This document shows positions 7,393 to 15,426 of a stretch of DNA of 56,803 bases, piece after piece (position 1 is the first letter of the stretch; the number at the start of each line of letters is the position of its first letter). Below the pieces are notes generated by a model. The model did no database searches and was not told where the DNA came from. It saw nothing but the letters and a program-made list of their open reading frames with translations. The stretch spans positions 1-56,803 of the IMG/VR virus record IMGVR_UViG_3300030060_002906. One strand, written 5' to 3'. The DNA comes from a virus. A program made the translations under genes and the position numbers.

Positions 7393-8954
7393 TGTTTCAT
7401 AAGGAGCTGCATAAACTATTTGCTGCTTATCCAAAATCATTTGTGAAGCTCTCTCTTACAGGGGAGAGTGGATCAAATGGTAAGAAAGAGGCACGATATA
7501 TAACAGTACATGAAGATATAAGTCCTAAAGTTTGGAAAGATCATTTAGATGGTAAATATAGAATAGGTCTTAGACCTGAGTTAGGTGATGAATGTGTCTG
7601 GGCTTGTATAGATATAGATCCTAACGATTATAAAAATTTTTCAAAAAAGAAAACCATAAACATAATAGCAAATTTTAATTTGCCTTTTATACCTGTAGTA
7701 TCTAAATCAGGTGGCTTACATTTATTTATTTTTTTTACTAAACCAGCAAAGATAGATAAAGTAAAAGCAAAGTTACAACAATACAATGAGCAATATTTTT
7801 TAGCTAACGAAATATTTCCCTGTAATAAAACTATCAATATGCCTTATTTTAATATGAATGCCACAATGGAGTTTGCATTTAATAATCAGAGCACTCCTGT
7901 ATTGGTGGGTCAATTTATAGAGTTAATTAAATTAAAAGCAATAGATCCACAAACATTTTTTAATGCACAAATAGAAGAGTATGATGTTGAAAGAGATTGG
8001 AAACACTTTCCGCCATGTGTTCAAAAATTAGTGCAAGAAGGTTGGTCTGGTGGTATGAGACATCAATTTTTATACAACGTATGTGTTTTAGAAATGAAAA
8101 AATCGTCTGGTATAAATTATTCTGATTTGAATGTAATTATGCAAGAAAGAAATAAGCAGATATTTACTAAACCTTTACCAGAAACAGAAGTATCACAAAT
8201 GACTAAAACGATACACAAAGAGGGATATGGTTTTCAATGTCCACCAAAACATTCTGAGTTTGCACCGATATGTAATTATGAATTATGTAAAACTAGGAGA
8301 TTAGGTAGAGGAGATGATACACCATCTATCATAGATAAATTTACAAACATAACTTATGTGCAAGATACAAAAAATACTTGGTTTGATTTTGAGTATGAGG
8401 GTCAAAGAGTTACAGTTACTCCTGATGATATGAAGGACGAAAAAAGTTGGAGAGTAAAGTTATTACGATATAGAATCTACTGGCTAACATTACCTAAACC
8501 TAGAAAAGGTATTAGTCCTTTTGAAATGTTAATGAAAAGCATAGTAGAAAAATCTGTAGAAAGCACAGAACATAAATATACAGATACAGTAGAAGAAGAA
8601 AAATATGAAACATTGAAAAAGTTTTTTGAAAGTCATATAGAACAGGATAGATTCGAAAAGTTAAAAGATGGTTACGTTGTATTAGATAGTAATACCAACA
8701 TATGTTATTTTAAAAAGATAACCATAGCTAATTTTTTAAATAAAAGTGGCACAAGAACATTTGCTAATCCTATGGCAGCTTTACGTATGCTAGACTGTAA
8801 AAAGTTAGACTATCACGAGGGTGAGAAAAACGTGTGGAGTGTAAAGATGCCTGAGTTTGTAAAACATAAAACAATAAAAAAGAAAGTAAAAGAAGATGTA
8901 AGCGAGATGGATGATGAGTATCACACAGGAAAATTTAGAACTTCAAAGACATAA
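7392..8954 (+). CDS. Archaeo-eukaryotic-type primase (PrimPol-like)
   Basis: A 520-residue primase. The catalytic palm shows WACIDIDPNDY near residue 75 (paired metal-binding aspartates) and VSKSGGLHLFIFF near 105 (the S-x-H motif), as in AEP/PrimPol enzymes. A cysteine cluster FQCPPKHSEFAPICNYELCK near 295 could hold zinc or an Fe-S cluster, like the PriL-type C-terminal element. There is no helicase domain in the chain; that activity would come from the next gene, which overlaps by 44 bases. The start overlaps the previous stop (TAATG). The C-terminal third is helical and unassigned. Confidence 0.82.
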   Translation: MFHKELHKLFAAYPKSFVKLSLTGESGSNGKKEARYITVHEDISPKVWKDHLDGKYRIGLRPELGDECVWACIDIDPNDYKNFSKKKTINIIANFNLPFIPVVSKSGGLHLFIFFTKPAKIDKVKAKLQQYNEQYFLANEIFPCNKTINMPYFNMNATMEFAFNNQSTPVLVGQFIELIKLKAIDPQTFFNAQIEEYDVERDWKHFPPCVQKLVQEGWSGGMRHQFLYNVCVLEMKKSSGINYSDLNVIMQERNKQIFTKPLPETEVSQMTKTIHKEGYGFQCPPKHSEFAPICNYELCKTRRLGRGDDTPSIIDKFTNITYVQDTKNTWFDFEYEGQRVTVTPDDMKDEKSWRVKLLRYRIYWLTLPKPRKGISPFEMLMKSIVEKSVESTEHKYTDTVEEEKYETLKKFFESHIEQDRFEKLKDGYVVLDSNTNICYFKKITIANFLNKSGTRTFANPMAALRMLDCKKLDYHEGEKNVWSVKMPEFVKHKTIKKKVKEDVSEMDDEYHTGKFRTSKT

Positions 8955-10539
8955 AGTTCTACACAGGAAAACAATAAAAATATTTGGACCACCAGGTACA
9001 GGTAAAACACATACACTTGTCGAAAGAGTATTGAAAGGTCATTTAAAAAAAGGTGTCAAACCAATAGACATTGCATTCATATCTTTTACAAATAAAGCAG
9101 TTAACACAGCCATTGATAGAGCAATAAAAGCTTTTCCACAGTATGATAGTGATGACTTTGCACGATTTAAAACATTACATAAATACTGTAGACGATACTT
9201 TGAAGAAGAAGTATTTGATCCGAAAGCTTGTATGTTAGATTATGCGTTACAAGCTAGCATCATAAAAAGAAGTGATACTAGGTTGTCTGATGATAATTTT
9301 ACTTATAAAGATTGGTCATTAGGTGTGTATGATAAAGCACGAAACATGATGGAGGAGCCAGTTAAAGTATACAAAAGAGAACAATCAAAAATGGATAGCC
9401 TAGATGTATTTTTAAGAAAGATAGATACATATGAACATTATAAAAAAGATAGTTTTATAGACTTTACTGACATGATTGAAAGAACTATTGAAGAGGTAGA
9501 CTTTCCAAAGTTAGAAATATTAATATTAGATGAAGCTCAAGACTTTACACCTTTACAATGGAGTGTGTTATATAAAATGGCACAGGGTGCAAAAAGAATA
9601 TATTTAGCAGGGGATGATGATCAAGGAATATACAAATTTAATGGCAGTGATCCTAAATATTTCACTACATATTTTCCAGGGCGTAAAGTTATACTAAGAC
9701 AAACGAGAAGATTTGGTGAAGCCATACATCATTTTAGTCAGATCATTAGAAGGGGTATACTAGATAGTATAGAGAAAGATTATGACTCGTTAAAAAAAGA
9801 TGGTTATGTAAAAAGATATTTAAACTTTGCTGAGATACCAATAGGAGAGCTGCCCGGAACTTGGTATTTACTAGGTAGAGTTAATACTACTGTCAATGAA
9901 CTTCGAGCTTGTGCAAAAGATGCTGGATTATATTACGGAGACAACAGAGGGAATAAATCTTTTGATACAAAACAATGGAGAGCTATAAAGTCCTGGACAA
10001 GAATTAGTAAAGGTAAATCTATAAAAAAACATGATGCTGAAATTATGATGCGATACATTCGAGAGATTAAAGATCATAGTTATAGGAGAACTTCTTTTTG
10101 GATAGAGTTACCAGATACACATGAATATGATTTTGATGGGTTGTGTGATTGGTGTGGTTTAAATTTAAATGATGATGCAGCTACTAAACCTTGGTGGGAT
10201 ATATTACAAAGAAACTTTACAGCGACACAAACAGAATATTTTATTAGATTATTAAAAAGATATGGTCAAGATAGTTTAGATAATGATCCACAGATCATAA
10301 TTGATACGATACATAGTGTCAAAGGTGGAGAGGCAAATAATGTTTTATTATATTCTAAAGCTAACTACCCATCCTCTTTTGTAAATAAAAAATCAGCAGA
10401 TGATAAGTCTGATGAAAAAAGAGTTTATTACACAGGAGCCACGAGAGCCAGAGATACTTTACATATACTATCTAGTAATTATAGGTATAATTATCCGATA
10501 GGTGAAGATTATTTAATATATTTAAGGGAGAAAAAATAA
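8911..10539 (+). CDS. UvrD/Rep-type SF1 helicase
   Basis: A 542-residue helicase with motif I GPPGTGKT (26-33), Ia FISFTNKAV, motif II LDEAQDFTPLQW, motif III AGDDDQGIYKFNG, motif IV-like RQTRRF, motif V TIHSVKGGEANNV and motif VI YTGATRARD. It is shorter than bacterial UvrD (about 720), so its 1B/2B subdomains are reduced. It is probably the replicative or repair 3'-5' DNA helicase that works with the primase just upstream. The ATG pair at 8911/8914 lies inside the primase gene. A TATCCGATA at 10492 is coding here. Confidence 0.9.
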   Translation: MMSITQENLELQRHKVLHRKTIKIFGPPGTGKTHTLVERVLKGHLKKGVKPIDIAFISFTNKAVNTAIDRAIKAFPQYDSDDFARFKTLHKYCRRYFEEEVFDPKACMLDYALQASIIKRSDTRLSDDNFTYKDWSLGVYDKARNMMEEPVKVYKREQSKMDSLDVFLRKIDTYEHYKKDSFIDFTDMIERTIEEVDFPKLEILILDEAQDFTPLQWSVLYKMAQGAKRIYLAGDDDQGIYKFNGSDPKYFTTYFPGRKVILRQTRRFGEAIHHFSQIIRRGILDSIEKDYDSLKKDGYVKRYLNFAEIPIGELPGTWYLLGRVNTTVNELRACAKDAGLYYGDNRGNKSFDTKQWRAIKSWTRISKGKSIKKHDAEIMMRYIREIKDHSYRRTSFWIELPDTHEYDFDGLCDWCGLNLNDDAATKPWWDILQRNFTATQTEYFIRLLKRYGQDSLDNDPQIIIDTIHSVKGGEANNVLLYSKANYPSSFVNKKSADDKSDEKRVYYTGATRARDTLHILSSNYRYNYPIGEDYLIYLREKK

Positions 10540-10607
10540 TGGAAATGATTTGGATTTATACGATCATTAGCACCATAATAGGTTTACAAAACGCTGGTGT
10601 AATATGA
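10539..10607 (+). CDS. 22-residue membrane microprotein (possible)
   Basis: ATG overlaps the helicase stop (TAATG) and the stop overlaps the next start (ATGA). The peptide MEMIWIYTIISTIIGLQNAG is a single hydrophobic helix. Support is only the tight stop/start coupling on both sides. Confidence 0.4.
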   Translation: MEMIWIYTIISTIIGLQNAGVI

Positions 10608-10777
10608 GTTATAAAATTAACATAACATTAGAATTTAAAACTAGACCTACTAAGTCAGAGGTAGAGAATAAATTGTTTGATTTGATTAGAGATGGTTTTG
10701 TATTGAAAACTAAGGAGGAACATGAAAGAGAAAAAAGACTTGTGGCAAAAAGGCGGAAGTCACTACCAGGATTTTAA
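10604..10777 (+). CDS. 57-residue basic protein, unknown
   Basis: It starts at an ATGA overlap with the preceding microORF and ends with a Lys/Arg-rich tail (REKRLVAKRRKSLPGF). The N-terminus KINITLEFKTRPTK reads as strand and the middle as helix. It overlaps the next gene by 56 bases in another frame, and that gene has the better ribosome site. Coupling to its neighbour is the main support. Confidence 0.5.
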   Translation: MSYKINITLEFKTRPTKSEVENKLFDLIRDGFVLKTKEEHEREKRLVAKRRKSLPGF

Positions 10778-10946
10778 TATACAGCCCTCACAGTTTATTA
10801 ATAAAAACAAATTATTATTTGCTGAGGGTAATGTTATTAAGTATGTATGTCGTCATCAAAGTAAAGGTAAGGCTGATGACATTAAAAAGGCAATACATTA
10901 TTGTGAAATGATTTTAGAGAGAGATTATGGTCAAAAACCAAGGTAG
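10722..10946 (+). CDS. DUF3310-like small phage protein
   Basis: A 74-residue protein with the hallmarks of this family: GGSHYQDFNIQPSQFI at the start, then EGNVIKYVCRHQSKGKADDI and a closing helix KAIHYCEMILE. The fold is related to all-alpha nucleotide pyrophosphohydrolases by general resemblance; the activity is not established. AAGGAGGAAC gives it a strong ribosome site. It lies between helicase and DNA polymerase, the usual place for such proteins in T7-like replication modules. Confidence 0.8.
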   Translation: MKEKKDLWQKGGSHYQDFNIQPSQFINKNKLLFAEGNVIKYVCRHQSKGKADDIKKAIHYCEMILERDYGQKPR

Positions 10947-11034
10947 AATCATAAGGGAAACATTTTTACAGGCACTCAGCGGTCATTTAAACGGGTTTTT
11001 ATTTCAAACACAAGCTCACAGGGGGTTTCATTGA
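10927..11034 (+). CDS. 35-residue microprotein (possible)
   Basis: It bridges the gap between the DUF3310-like gene and the polymerase: the start lies inside the former, and the TGA overlaps the TTG start of the latter (TTGA). It contains NQGRIIRETFLQALSGHLNG. No motif is recognised and the ribosome site is weak. It may only serve to bring ribosomes to the non-AUG polymerase start. Confidence 0.35.
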   Translation: MVKNQGRIIRETFLQALSGHLNGFLFQTQAHRGFH

Positions 11035-12905
11035 CTAGTTTACAGCTTACATTGAATTATAAGAAGAATATATGGTCTACACCAGTAGAATACAAAGATT
11101 TATCCGAAGCAAAAGAGATCGCAATAGATTTAGAAACAAAAGACGATGGTATCAATGAAGGGCTTGGTGCTGGCTGGGCATTAAACAAAGGTAAGATAGT
11201 AGGTTTTGCTGTAGCAGTTGAGGGTTGGCAAGGATATTATCCTATGGATCATTTTGGTGGTGGTAATTTAATAAAAGAACAGGTGCTGCAATATATGAAA
11301 GATGTTTGTGCGCTGCCTTGTCGTAAGATATTTCACAACGCACCCTACGATGTGGGATGGCTTCGAGCACATGGCATTGAGGTCAATGGGGAGATTGTCG
11401 ATACTATGGTTGCTGGAGCATTAGTAGATGAGAATAGATACTCTTACAGGTTAAATAGTCTAGCAAAAGATTACCTGGGAGAAATAAAAGCTGAAACAGA
11501 ATTAGTAGAAGCTGCTAAAAATCATGGAGTAGATCCGAAAGGTGAGATGTGGAAGTTACCAGCTGAACATGTTGGACATTATGCTGAGCAAGATGCACGA
11601 CTCACGTATCTTTTGTGGCAACGATTTAAGGTTGAGCTGCATCAACAAAATTTAGGAACTGTATGGGAGTTGGAAAGAGATTTACTACCTACACTTATAG
11701 ATATGCGATGGAAGGGTGTTCGTGTAGATGTGCAGCAAGCAGCAATGTTGAGACAAAACTTTATAAAAAAAGAAAAAGACTTATTGCACAAGATAAACAA
11801 AATGATTGGTAAAGACATAGACATTTGGGCAGCACGACAAATAGGGTGGGCTTATGACAAGTTAGGTGTAGAATACCCTAGAACAGAAAAATCAAAAGAG
11901 CCAAGCTTTACACAAAATTGGTTGTCAAACGATACACATGACTTTAGTAAACTAATTGTACAAGCTAGAGAGATAAATAAATTTCACAATACATTTTTAT
12001 CTAGTATAATGAAATACGAACACAAGGGTCGGATCTTTGGTGAGATTAATCAACTCAGGTCTGACAATGGTGGGACTGTTTCTGGCAGGTTATCTATGTC
12101 AAACCCTAACCTACAACAACTACCTGCTAGAAACAAAGATTTTGGTCCACTAATTAGGGGACTATTTTTACCAGAAGAAAAATGTGAATGGGGTAGTTTT
12201 GATTACTCCCAACAGGAGCCTAGACTGGTGGTTCATTATGCTAGTAGCATAGGTGAAGGTTATGAGGGCAGCCAAGAGTTAGTAGAAGCTTATGCAAATG
12301 CAGATGCTGACTTTCATCAAACAGTAGCTGACATATGTGGTATTGGTCGTAAAGCAGCAAAGACTATCGGACTTGGCTTGATGTATGGTATGGGTAAACA
12401 CAAACTATCTAATATGCTAGGTCTTGAATATGATGAAGCTATGGCATTGATAAATAAATATAACGATAAGGTGCCTTTTGTTAAGCAGCTCTCAGATCGT
12501 TGTATGCGTAAAGCAAATGAGTCTGGTTCTATACGAACTAAGAAGGGGCGCAAATGCAGATTTAATATGTGGGAGCCAAAAGACTTTGGTATACATACAC
12601 CTGACACATATGAAAATGCAGTAGCAAAATATGGTAGAAATAATATTAAACGATGTTATACCTATAAGGCACTAAATAGATTGATACAGGGTAGTGCAGC
12701 TGATCAAACTAAAGCAGCAATTGTTGCCTGTAAGGAAGAGTTAGACATACAACCTATGATACAAATACACGATGAACTATGTTTTAATCTTGAGGATAGA
12801 AGCCAGATAGATAAGATAAAAAAGACTATGGAACATTGTATGGAGCTAAATGTACCTAGTGTTGTAGATGTAGCAATAGGAAAAAATTTTGGCGAAGCGA
12901 TGTAA
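11031..12905 (+). CDS. DNA polymerase, family A, with 3'-5' exonuclease
   Basis: A 624-residue T7-type polymerase. Exonuclease: AIDLETK (Asp33, Glu35), FHNAPYDVGWL, DTMVAGALVDENR, and EQDARLTYLLW. Polymerase: GTVSGRLSMSNPNLQQLP, motif A DYSQQEPR near 390, motif B RKAAKTIGLGLMYGMG, motif C QIHDEL near 578. Residue 448, matching E. coli Phe762, is Leu. No DnaJ-like CxxCxGxG insertion is seen between the domains, unlike phage HMO-2011. The start is a TTG with GGGGG before it, the only plausible start upstream of the exonuclease. It replicates the phage genome. Confidence 0.95.
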   Translation: MTSLQLTLNYKKNIWSTPVEYKDLSEAKEIAIDLETKDDGINEGLGAGWALNKGKIVGFAVAVEGWQGYYPMDHFGGGNLIKEQVLQYMKDVCALPCRKIFHNAPYDVGWLRAHGIEVNGEIVDTMVAGALVDENRYSYRLNSLAKDYLGEIKAETELVEAAKNHGVDPKGEMWKLPAEHVGHYAEQDARLTYLLWQRFKVELHQQNLGTVWELERDLLPTLIDMRWKGVRVDVQQAAMLRQNFIKKEKDLLHKINKMIGKDIDIWAARQIGWAYDKLGVEYPRTEKSKEPSFTQNWLSNDTHDFSKLIVQAREINKFHNTFLSSIMKYEHKGRIFGEINQLRSDNGGTVSGRLSMSNPNLQQLPARNKDFGPLIRGLFLPEEKCEWGSFDYSQQEPRLVVHYASSIGEGYEGSQELVEAYANADADFHQTVADICGIGRKAAKTIGLGLMYGMGKHKLSNMLGLEYDEAMALINKYNDKVPFVKQLSDRCMRKANESGSIRTKKGRKCRFNMWEPKDFGIHTPDTYENAVAKYGRNNIKRCYTYKALNRLIQGSAADQTKAAIVACKEELDIQPMIQIHDELCFNLEDRSQIDKIKKTMEHCMELNVPSVVDVAIGKNFGEAM

Positions 12906-12910
12906 GGGTA

Positions 12911-12939
12911 TTGACATATCCGATAAAATAACATATATA
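12911..12939 (+). promoter_or_regulatory. Strong sigma70-like promoter with TATC-C-GATA palindrome
   Basis: TTGACA (12911-12916), 17 bases, TATATA (12934-12939); TATAGT at 12938 is an alternative -10. The palindrome TATCCGATA (12917-12925) begins directly after the -35, as at 17721 and 18480. It would drive the small-gene cluster starting at 13096. Confidence 0.7.
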
Positions 12940-13095
12940 TAGTATATGAGTTACGTTTGGGCTTTTTTCAATTTTTAGGCCCCTCCTTGCGTAATTCATT
13001 ATTTGTTTGGAAAAAGGTGGGTAGGTATATAAATTCTCAGAAGACTACGTTTGGTATCTACCCATTTAATTTATTAACATAACGGAGCACGAAAC
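12940..13095 (+). other. Long, possibly structured leader of the 13096 gene cluster
   Basis: About 150 bases lie between promoter and first gene, unusual in this compact genome. It holds a direct repeat TACGTTTGG (12952-12960 and 13046-13054), a 7-bp inverted repeat TGGGTAG/CTACCCA (13018-13024 and 13058-13064), a GGGC..GCCC pair flanking a T-rich loop (12958-12982), and the ribosome site ACGGAG. It could be a regulatory leader or small RNA; no known riboswitch is recognised. Confidence 0.4.
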
Positions 13096-13359
13096 ATGAA
13101 ACAGAAAAGAAAAATAAGATCCTTTAAAAACTCAGACTGGTTGATGATTACACCACAACATATAAAGTTACACATAATGAAGTTAACCACTTCTTACTGG
13201 TATAATCCTAAAAACAAGATTACAATCAGAATACCATTAGAAGATACTTGGCATGTTATGATTGGTAGAAAAGGTTATAAAGAAGCAGATGAGCTAATGA
13301 TGACTAAAAAGTCTAGACAACAATATAAGTGTCTTTTAAAAGTATTGAAGGTTGCGTAA
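13096..13359 (+). CDS. Small basic protein, unknown
   Basis: An 87-residue, Lys/Arg-rich protein (KQKRKIRSFKNSDWLMITPQ) with a WYNPKNKITIRIPLEDTWHV segment of likely strands. It is the first gene after the promoter at 12911. Its stop overlaps the next start (TAATG). Position among early small genes suggests a host-interaction or regulatory role, but nothing specific is visible. Confidence 0.6.
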   Translation: MKQKRKIRSFKNSDWLMITPQHIKLHIMKLTTSYWYNPKNKITIRIPLEDTWHVMIGRKGYKEADELMMTKKSRQQYKCLLKVLKVA

Positions 13360-13607
13360 TGAGTAATGTTGTTAATATAAATAGACTTAGAGTAAATGCT
13401 ATATTGAAGGAGATAAAGAAACAAGAAGATTTTATTGCAAAAGCACATCGAAGTCCCTTAATTAGTTTAGCTGAATTAGCTATCCATATGTCTGAACTAA
13501 GAATAAAGGCGTACAAACAAGAAATACAAAAAATAAACGAAGCCGCATTTGGTAAAGAGTTTATGCAATCAAAAGATAAAGGAAGGTTAAAGGAATATCA
13601 TGAGTAA
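13359..13607 (+). CDS. Small helical protein, unknown
   Basis: 82 residues from the ATG that overlaps the preceding stop; an upstream GTG extension is less likely. It is mainly helical with a charged heptad-like pattern (LISLAELAIHMSELRIKAYK), consistent with a coiled coil. It overlaps the next gene by 8 bases. Confidence 0.6.
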   Translation: MSNVVNINRLRVNAILKEIKKQEDFIAKAHRSPLISLAELAIHMSELRIKAYKQEIQKINEAAFGKEFMQSKDKGRLKEYHE

Positions 13608-13842
13608 ATTATTTGATTACTGCACAGAGCAGGCAGAAAAAAAAGTAGAAGAAATAATGTTAGAGTATAAAAAAAAGAACATCACAAAAAATCAGGCTAT
13701 GCGACAAATGTTAAAAGATGAAAACATTAGAATCTGTTTGTTGGAAGGTATGCCAGTAGAACAAAAACAAGCCGTAAAAGATTATTTTGAAGAGGCTGAT
13801 AAAGAATTAACGTTAGTACATGGAAACAATACGAAACATTAA
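13600..13842 (+). CDS. Small helical acidic protein, unknown
   Basis: 80 residues, charged and helical (EQAEKKVEEIMLEYKKKN), with a central KNQAMRQMLKDENIRICLLE. GGAAT stands before the ATG. It overlaps both neighbours by a few bases, so the four genes 13096-14011 are translated as one chain. No family recognised. Confidence 0.6.
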   Translation: MSKLFDYCTEQAEKKVEEIMLEYKKKNITKNQAMRQMLKDENIRICLLEGMPVEQKQAVKDYFEEADKELTLVHGNNTKH

Positions 13843-14011
13843 ACAGTTTTACAAACAGATACAAACTATTTTAGATCAAGATAAAGATGACGAGAATCTA
13901 AAAAAAGAGTTGACTGAAATAAGATGCTATAATCATGAAGGTGATTCCAGGTGGATGATAGATGATAGACTAGCATCTTTTTTAGTATATTTAAAAAAAC
14001 CAAAATTATGA
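13820..14011 (+). CDS. Small protein, unknown
   Basis: 63 residues, helical N-terminus (RNIKQFYKQIQTILDQDKDD), then RWMIDDRLASFLVYLKKP. It starts within the previous gene and its stop overlaps the start of the PAPS-reductase-like gene (ATGA). No motif is recognised. Confidence 0.58.
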   Translation: METIRNIKQFYKQIQTILDQDKDDENLKKELTEIRCYNHEGDSRWMIDDRLASFLVYLKKPKL

Positions 14012-14880
14012 CAAAAGAAAAAAATTTAATACCAAGACCTGACAGGGTATGTGCATATGATTTAGAAAGACCTGGGCTGCTCAGTTTTTCTGGGGGTAGA
14101 ACATCAGGCTTTATGCTAAGAGAAGTTTTGAACTATTATAACGACAAACTGCCAGATGATATTTATGTCGTGTTTGCAAATACTGGTAAAGAAATGAATG
14201 AAACATTAGACTTTGTTCGTGATTGTTCTGTTAACTGGAATGTTAAGATTCATTGGATCGAGTGGGATGAAGATAAAAAATTTGTAGAACTAAACCATAA
14301 CTCCGCATCACGAAACGGGGAGCCGTATGATAAGTTAATTACTAAAAGAAGATTCTTACCAAATCCAGTAACAAGATATTGTACATCAGAATTAAAGATC
14401 AGACCTATGAAAGAATTTATGCAGTCCAGAGGACACGATTACTGGTGGAACTATGTTGGTTTACGTTATGATGAACCACATAGGGTAGCTCGATTAGCTA
14501 GAGCAAAAGATAAAGAGAGATGGAACTCCGAAGCTCCTCTGCATATAGAAAAGAAAACAGTAAAAGATGTTGCAGAGTTTTGGAAGAATAATGATTTTGA
14601 TTTACGATTACCAGGTATAAATGGTAAGACACCACTTGGTAATTGTGATCTATGCTTTTTAAAAGGTAAGAATACTATAATGAATATTATGAAGAACTAT
14701 CCAGAAAAAGCACAATGGTGGATGGATCAGGAGAAGAAGCAGCTGGGAGATAAATCTAAAGATGGGTTTTTGTTTAGGCACGATAGACCTGATTATAAAA
14801 CCCTATTACAGATTAGCCAGTCACAATTAGATTTGTTTGACTTTGATAAGTCAGATGATGTTTGTTTTTGTCACGATTAA
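14008..14880 (+). CDS. PAPS-reductase-like PP-loop protein
   Basis: A 290-residue adenine-nucleotide alpha-hydrolase-fold protein with the PP-loop SFSGGRTSGFML (28-34) and NTGKEMNETLDF after the second strand, as in PAPS reductase/DndC-type proteins. Cysteines in YCTSELKIRP, GNCDLCFLKG and the C-terminal CFCHD could bind an Fe-S cluster. No other sulfate-assimilation gene and no dndB, D or E partners are seen, so nucleic-acid or small-molecule thiolation, or sulfur scavenging, are both open. It is the last gene of the coupled chain from 13096. Confidence 0.8.
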   Translation: MTKEKNLIPRPDRVCAYDLERPGLLSFSGGRTSGFMLREVLNYYNDKLPDDIYVVFANTGKEMNETLDFVRDCSVNWNVKIHWIEWDEDKKFVELNHNSASRNGEPYDKLITKRRFLPNPVTRYCTSELKIRPMKEFMQSRGHDYWWNYVGLRYDEPHRVARLARAKDKERWNSEAPLHIEKKTVKDVAEFWKNNDFDLRLPGINGKTPLGNCDLCFLKGKNTIMNIMKNYPEKAQWWMDQEKKQLGDKSKDGFLFRHDRPDYKTLLQISQSQLDLFDFDKSDDVCFCHD

Positions 14881-14894
14881 CTATAGGAGGTATT

Positions 14895-15119
14895 ATGGAC
14901 AAAAAAAAATGGAAGAGTATAACTTTAAACATAAATGATTATCACGCAGTACGTGGTGTATCATACCTGCAACAAAGAAAGTTTACTGGCACCATTACTA
15001 TGCTTATCAACGATTACATTGAAAGTGTAGCAAAGCAAAAAAAAATAGGGGTTACTAAATTTAAAGAACAAATGATTCAGAAGTCAAAAGAAGAGGAACA
15101 CGAATCGAGGTCTTTATAA
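14895..15119 (+). CDS. Ribbon-helix-helix-like candidate regulator
   Basis: 74 residues from the ATG behind TAGGAGG; the longer frame from 14862 is rejected. The N-terminal layout is strand WKSITLNIND, helix HAVRGVSYLQQ, turn with TGT, helix ITMLINDYIESV, as in ribbon-helix-helix repressors, followed by a charged tail. It may bind an inverted repeat, so the TATCCGATA palindromes in the phage promoters are a natural target to test. The assignment rests on pattern only. Confidence 0.5.
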   Translation: MDKKKWKSITLNINDYHAVRGVSYLQQRKFTGTITMLINDYIESVAKQKKIGVTKFKEQMIQKSKEEEHESRSL

Positions 15120-15157
15120 ATTGTTGAAAAATAATTTTGATTTGTTAAATTATATTT

Positions 15158-15406
15158 ATGAGTAATTTTAAAACTAGAGATGATTTCATAAAGGCTTTGG
15201 AACTGCTAAAACAAAATTTAAATAATGAAGACTATTCTTACGTAACAGGTATTATGCGTTCTTTAAAATATTGTAGTTACAAAGGTTATGATGCTGGGTA
15301 TGACCCTTTATTTGACTCTGATATTTTTAGAATTAAACATAAAAAACGAGAAAACAATTTATATGCAATACATAAAAATATTAAACTATGTACGAAACCG
15401 ATCTAA
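15158..15406 (+). CDS. Small protein, unknown
   Basis: 82 residues, helical then Tyr-rich (YCSYKGYDAGYDPLFDSD), with a Lys-rich end. There is no good ribosome site before the ATG. The AT-rich bases upstream (15121-15157) could include a weak promoter. No family is recognised. Confidence 0.52.
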   Translation: MSNFKTRDDFIKALELLKQNLNNEDYSYVTGIMRSLKYCSYKGYDAGYDPLFDSDIFRIKHKKRENNLYAIHKNIKLCTKPI

Positions 15407-15426
15407 AATAAACTGGGTGATGAAGT

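Noticed and set aside
10492-10500. TATCCGATA near the end of the UvrD-like helicase gene as a fifth operator
   Set aside because: It encodes Tyr-Pro-Ile in frame, and no -35/-10 pair is placed around it as in the other four cases; likely coincidence.
11031-12905. HMO-2011-type DNA polymerase with a DnaJ insertion
   Set aside because: No CxxCxGxG zinc repeats between exonuclease and polymerase domains; the length of 624 is that of a plain T7-type enzyme.
14862-14894. N-terminal extension of the ribbon-helix-helix candidate
   Set aside because: TAGGAGG stands immediately before the ATG at 14895 and would be inside the gene otherwise.
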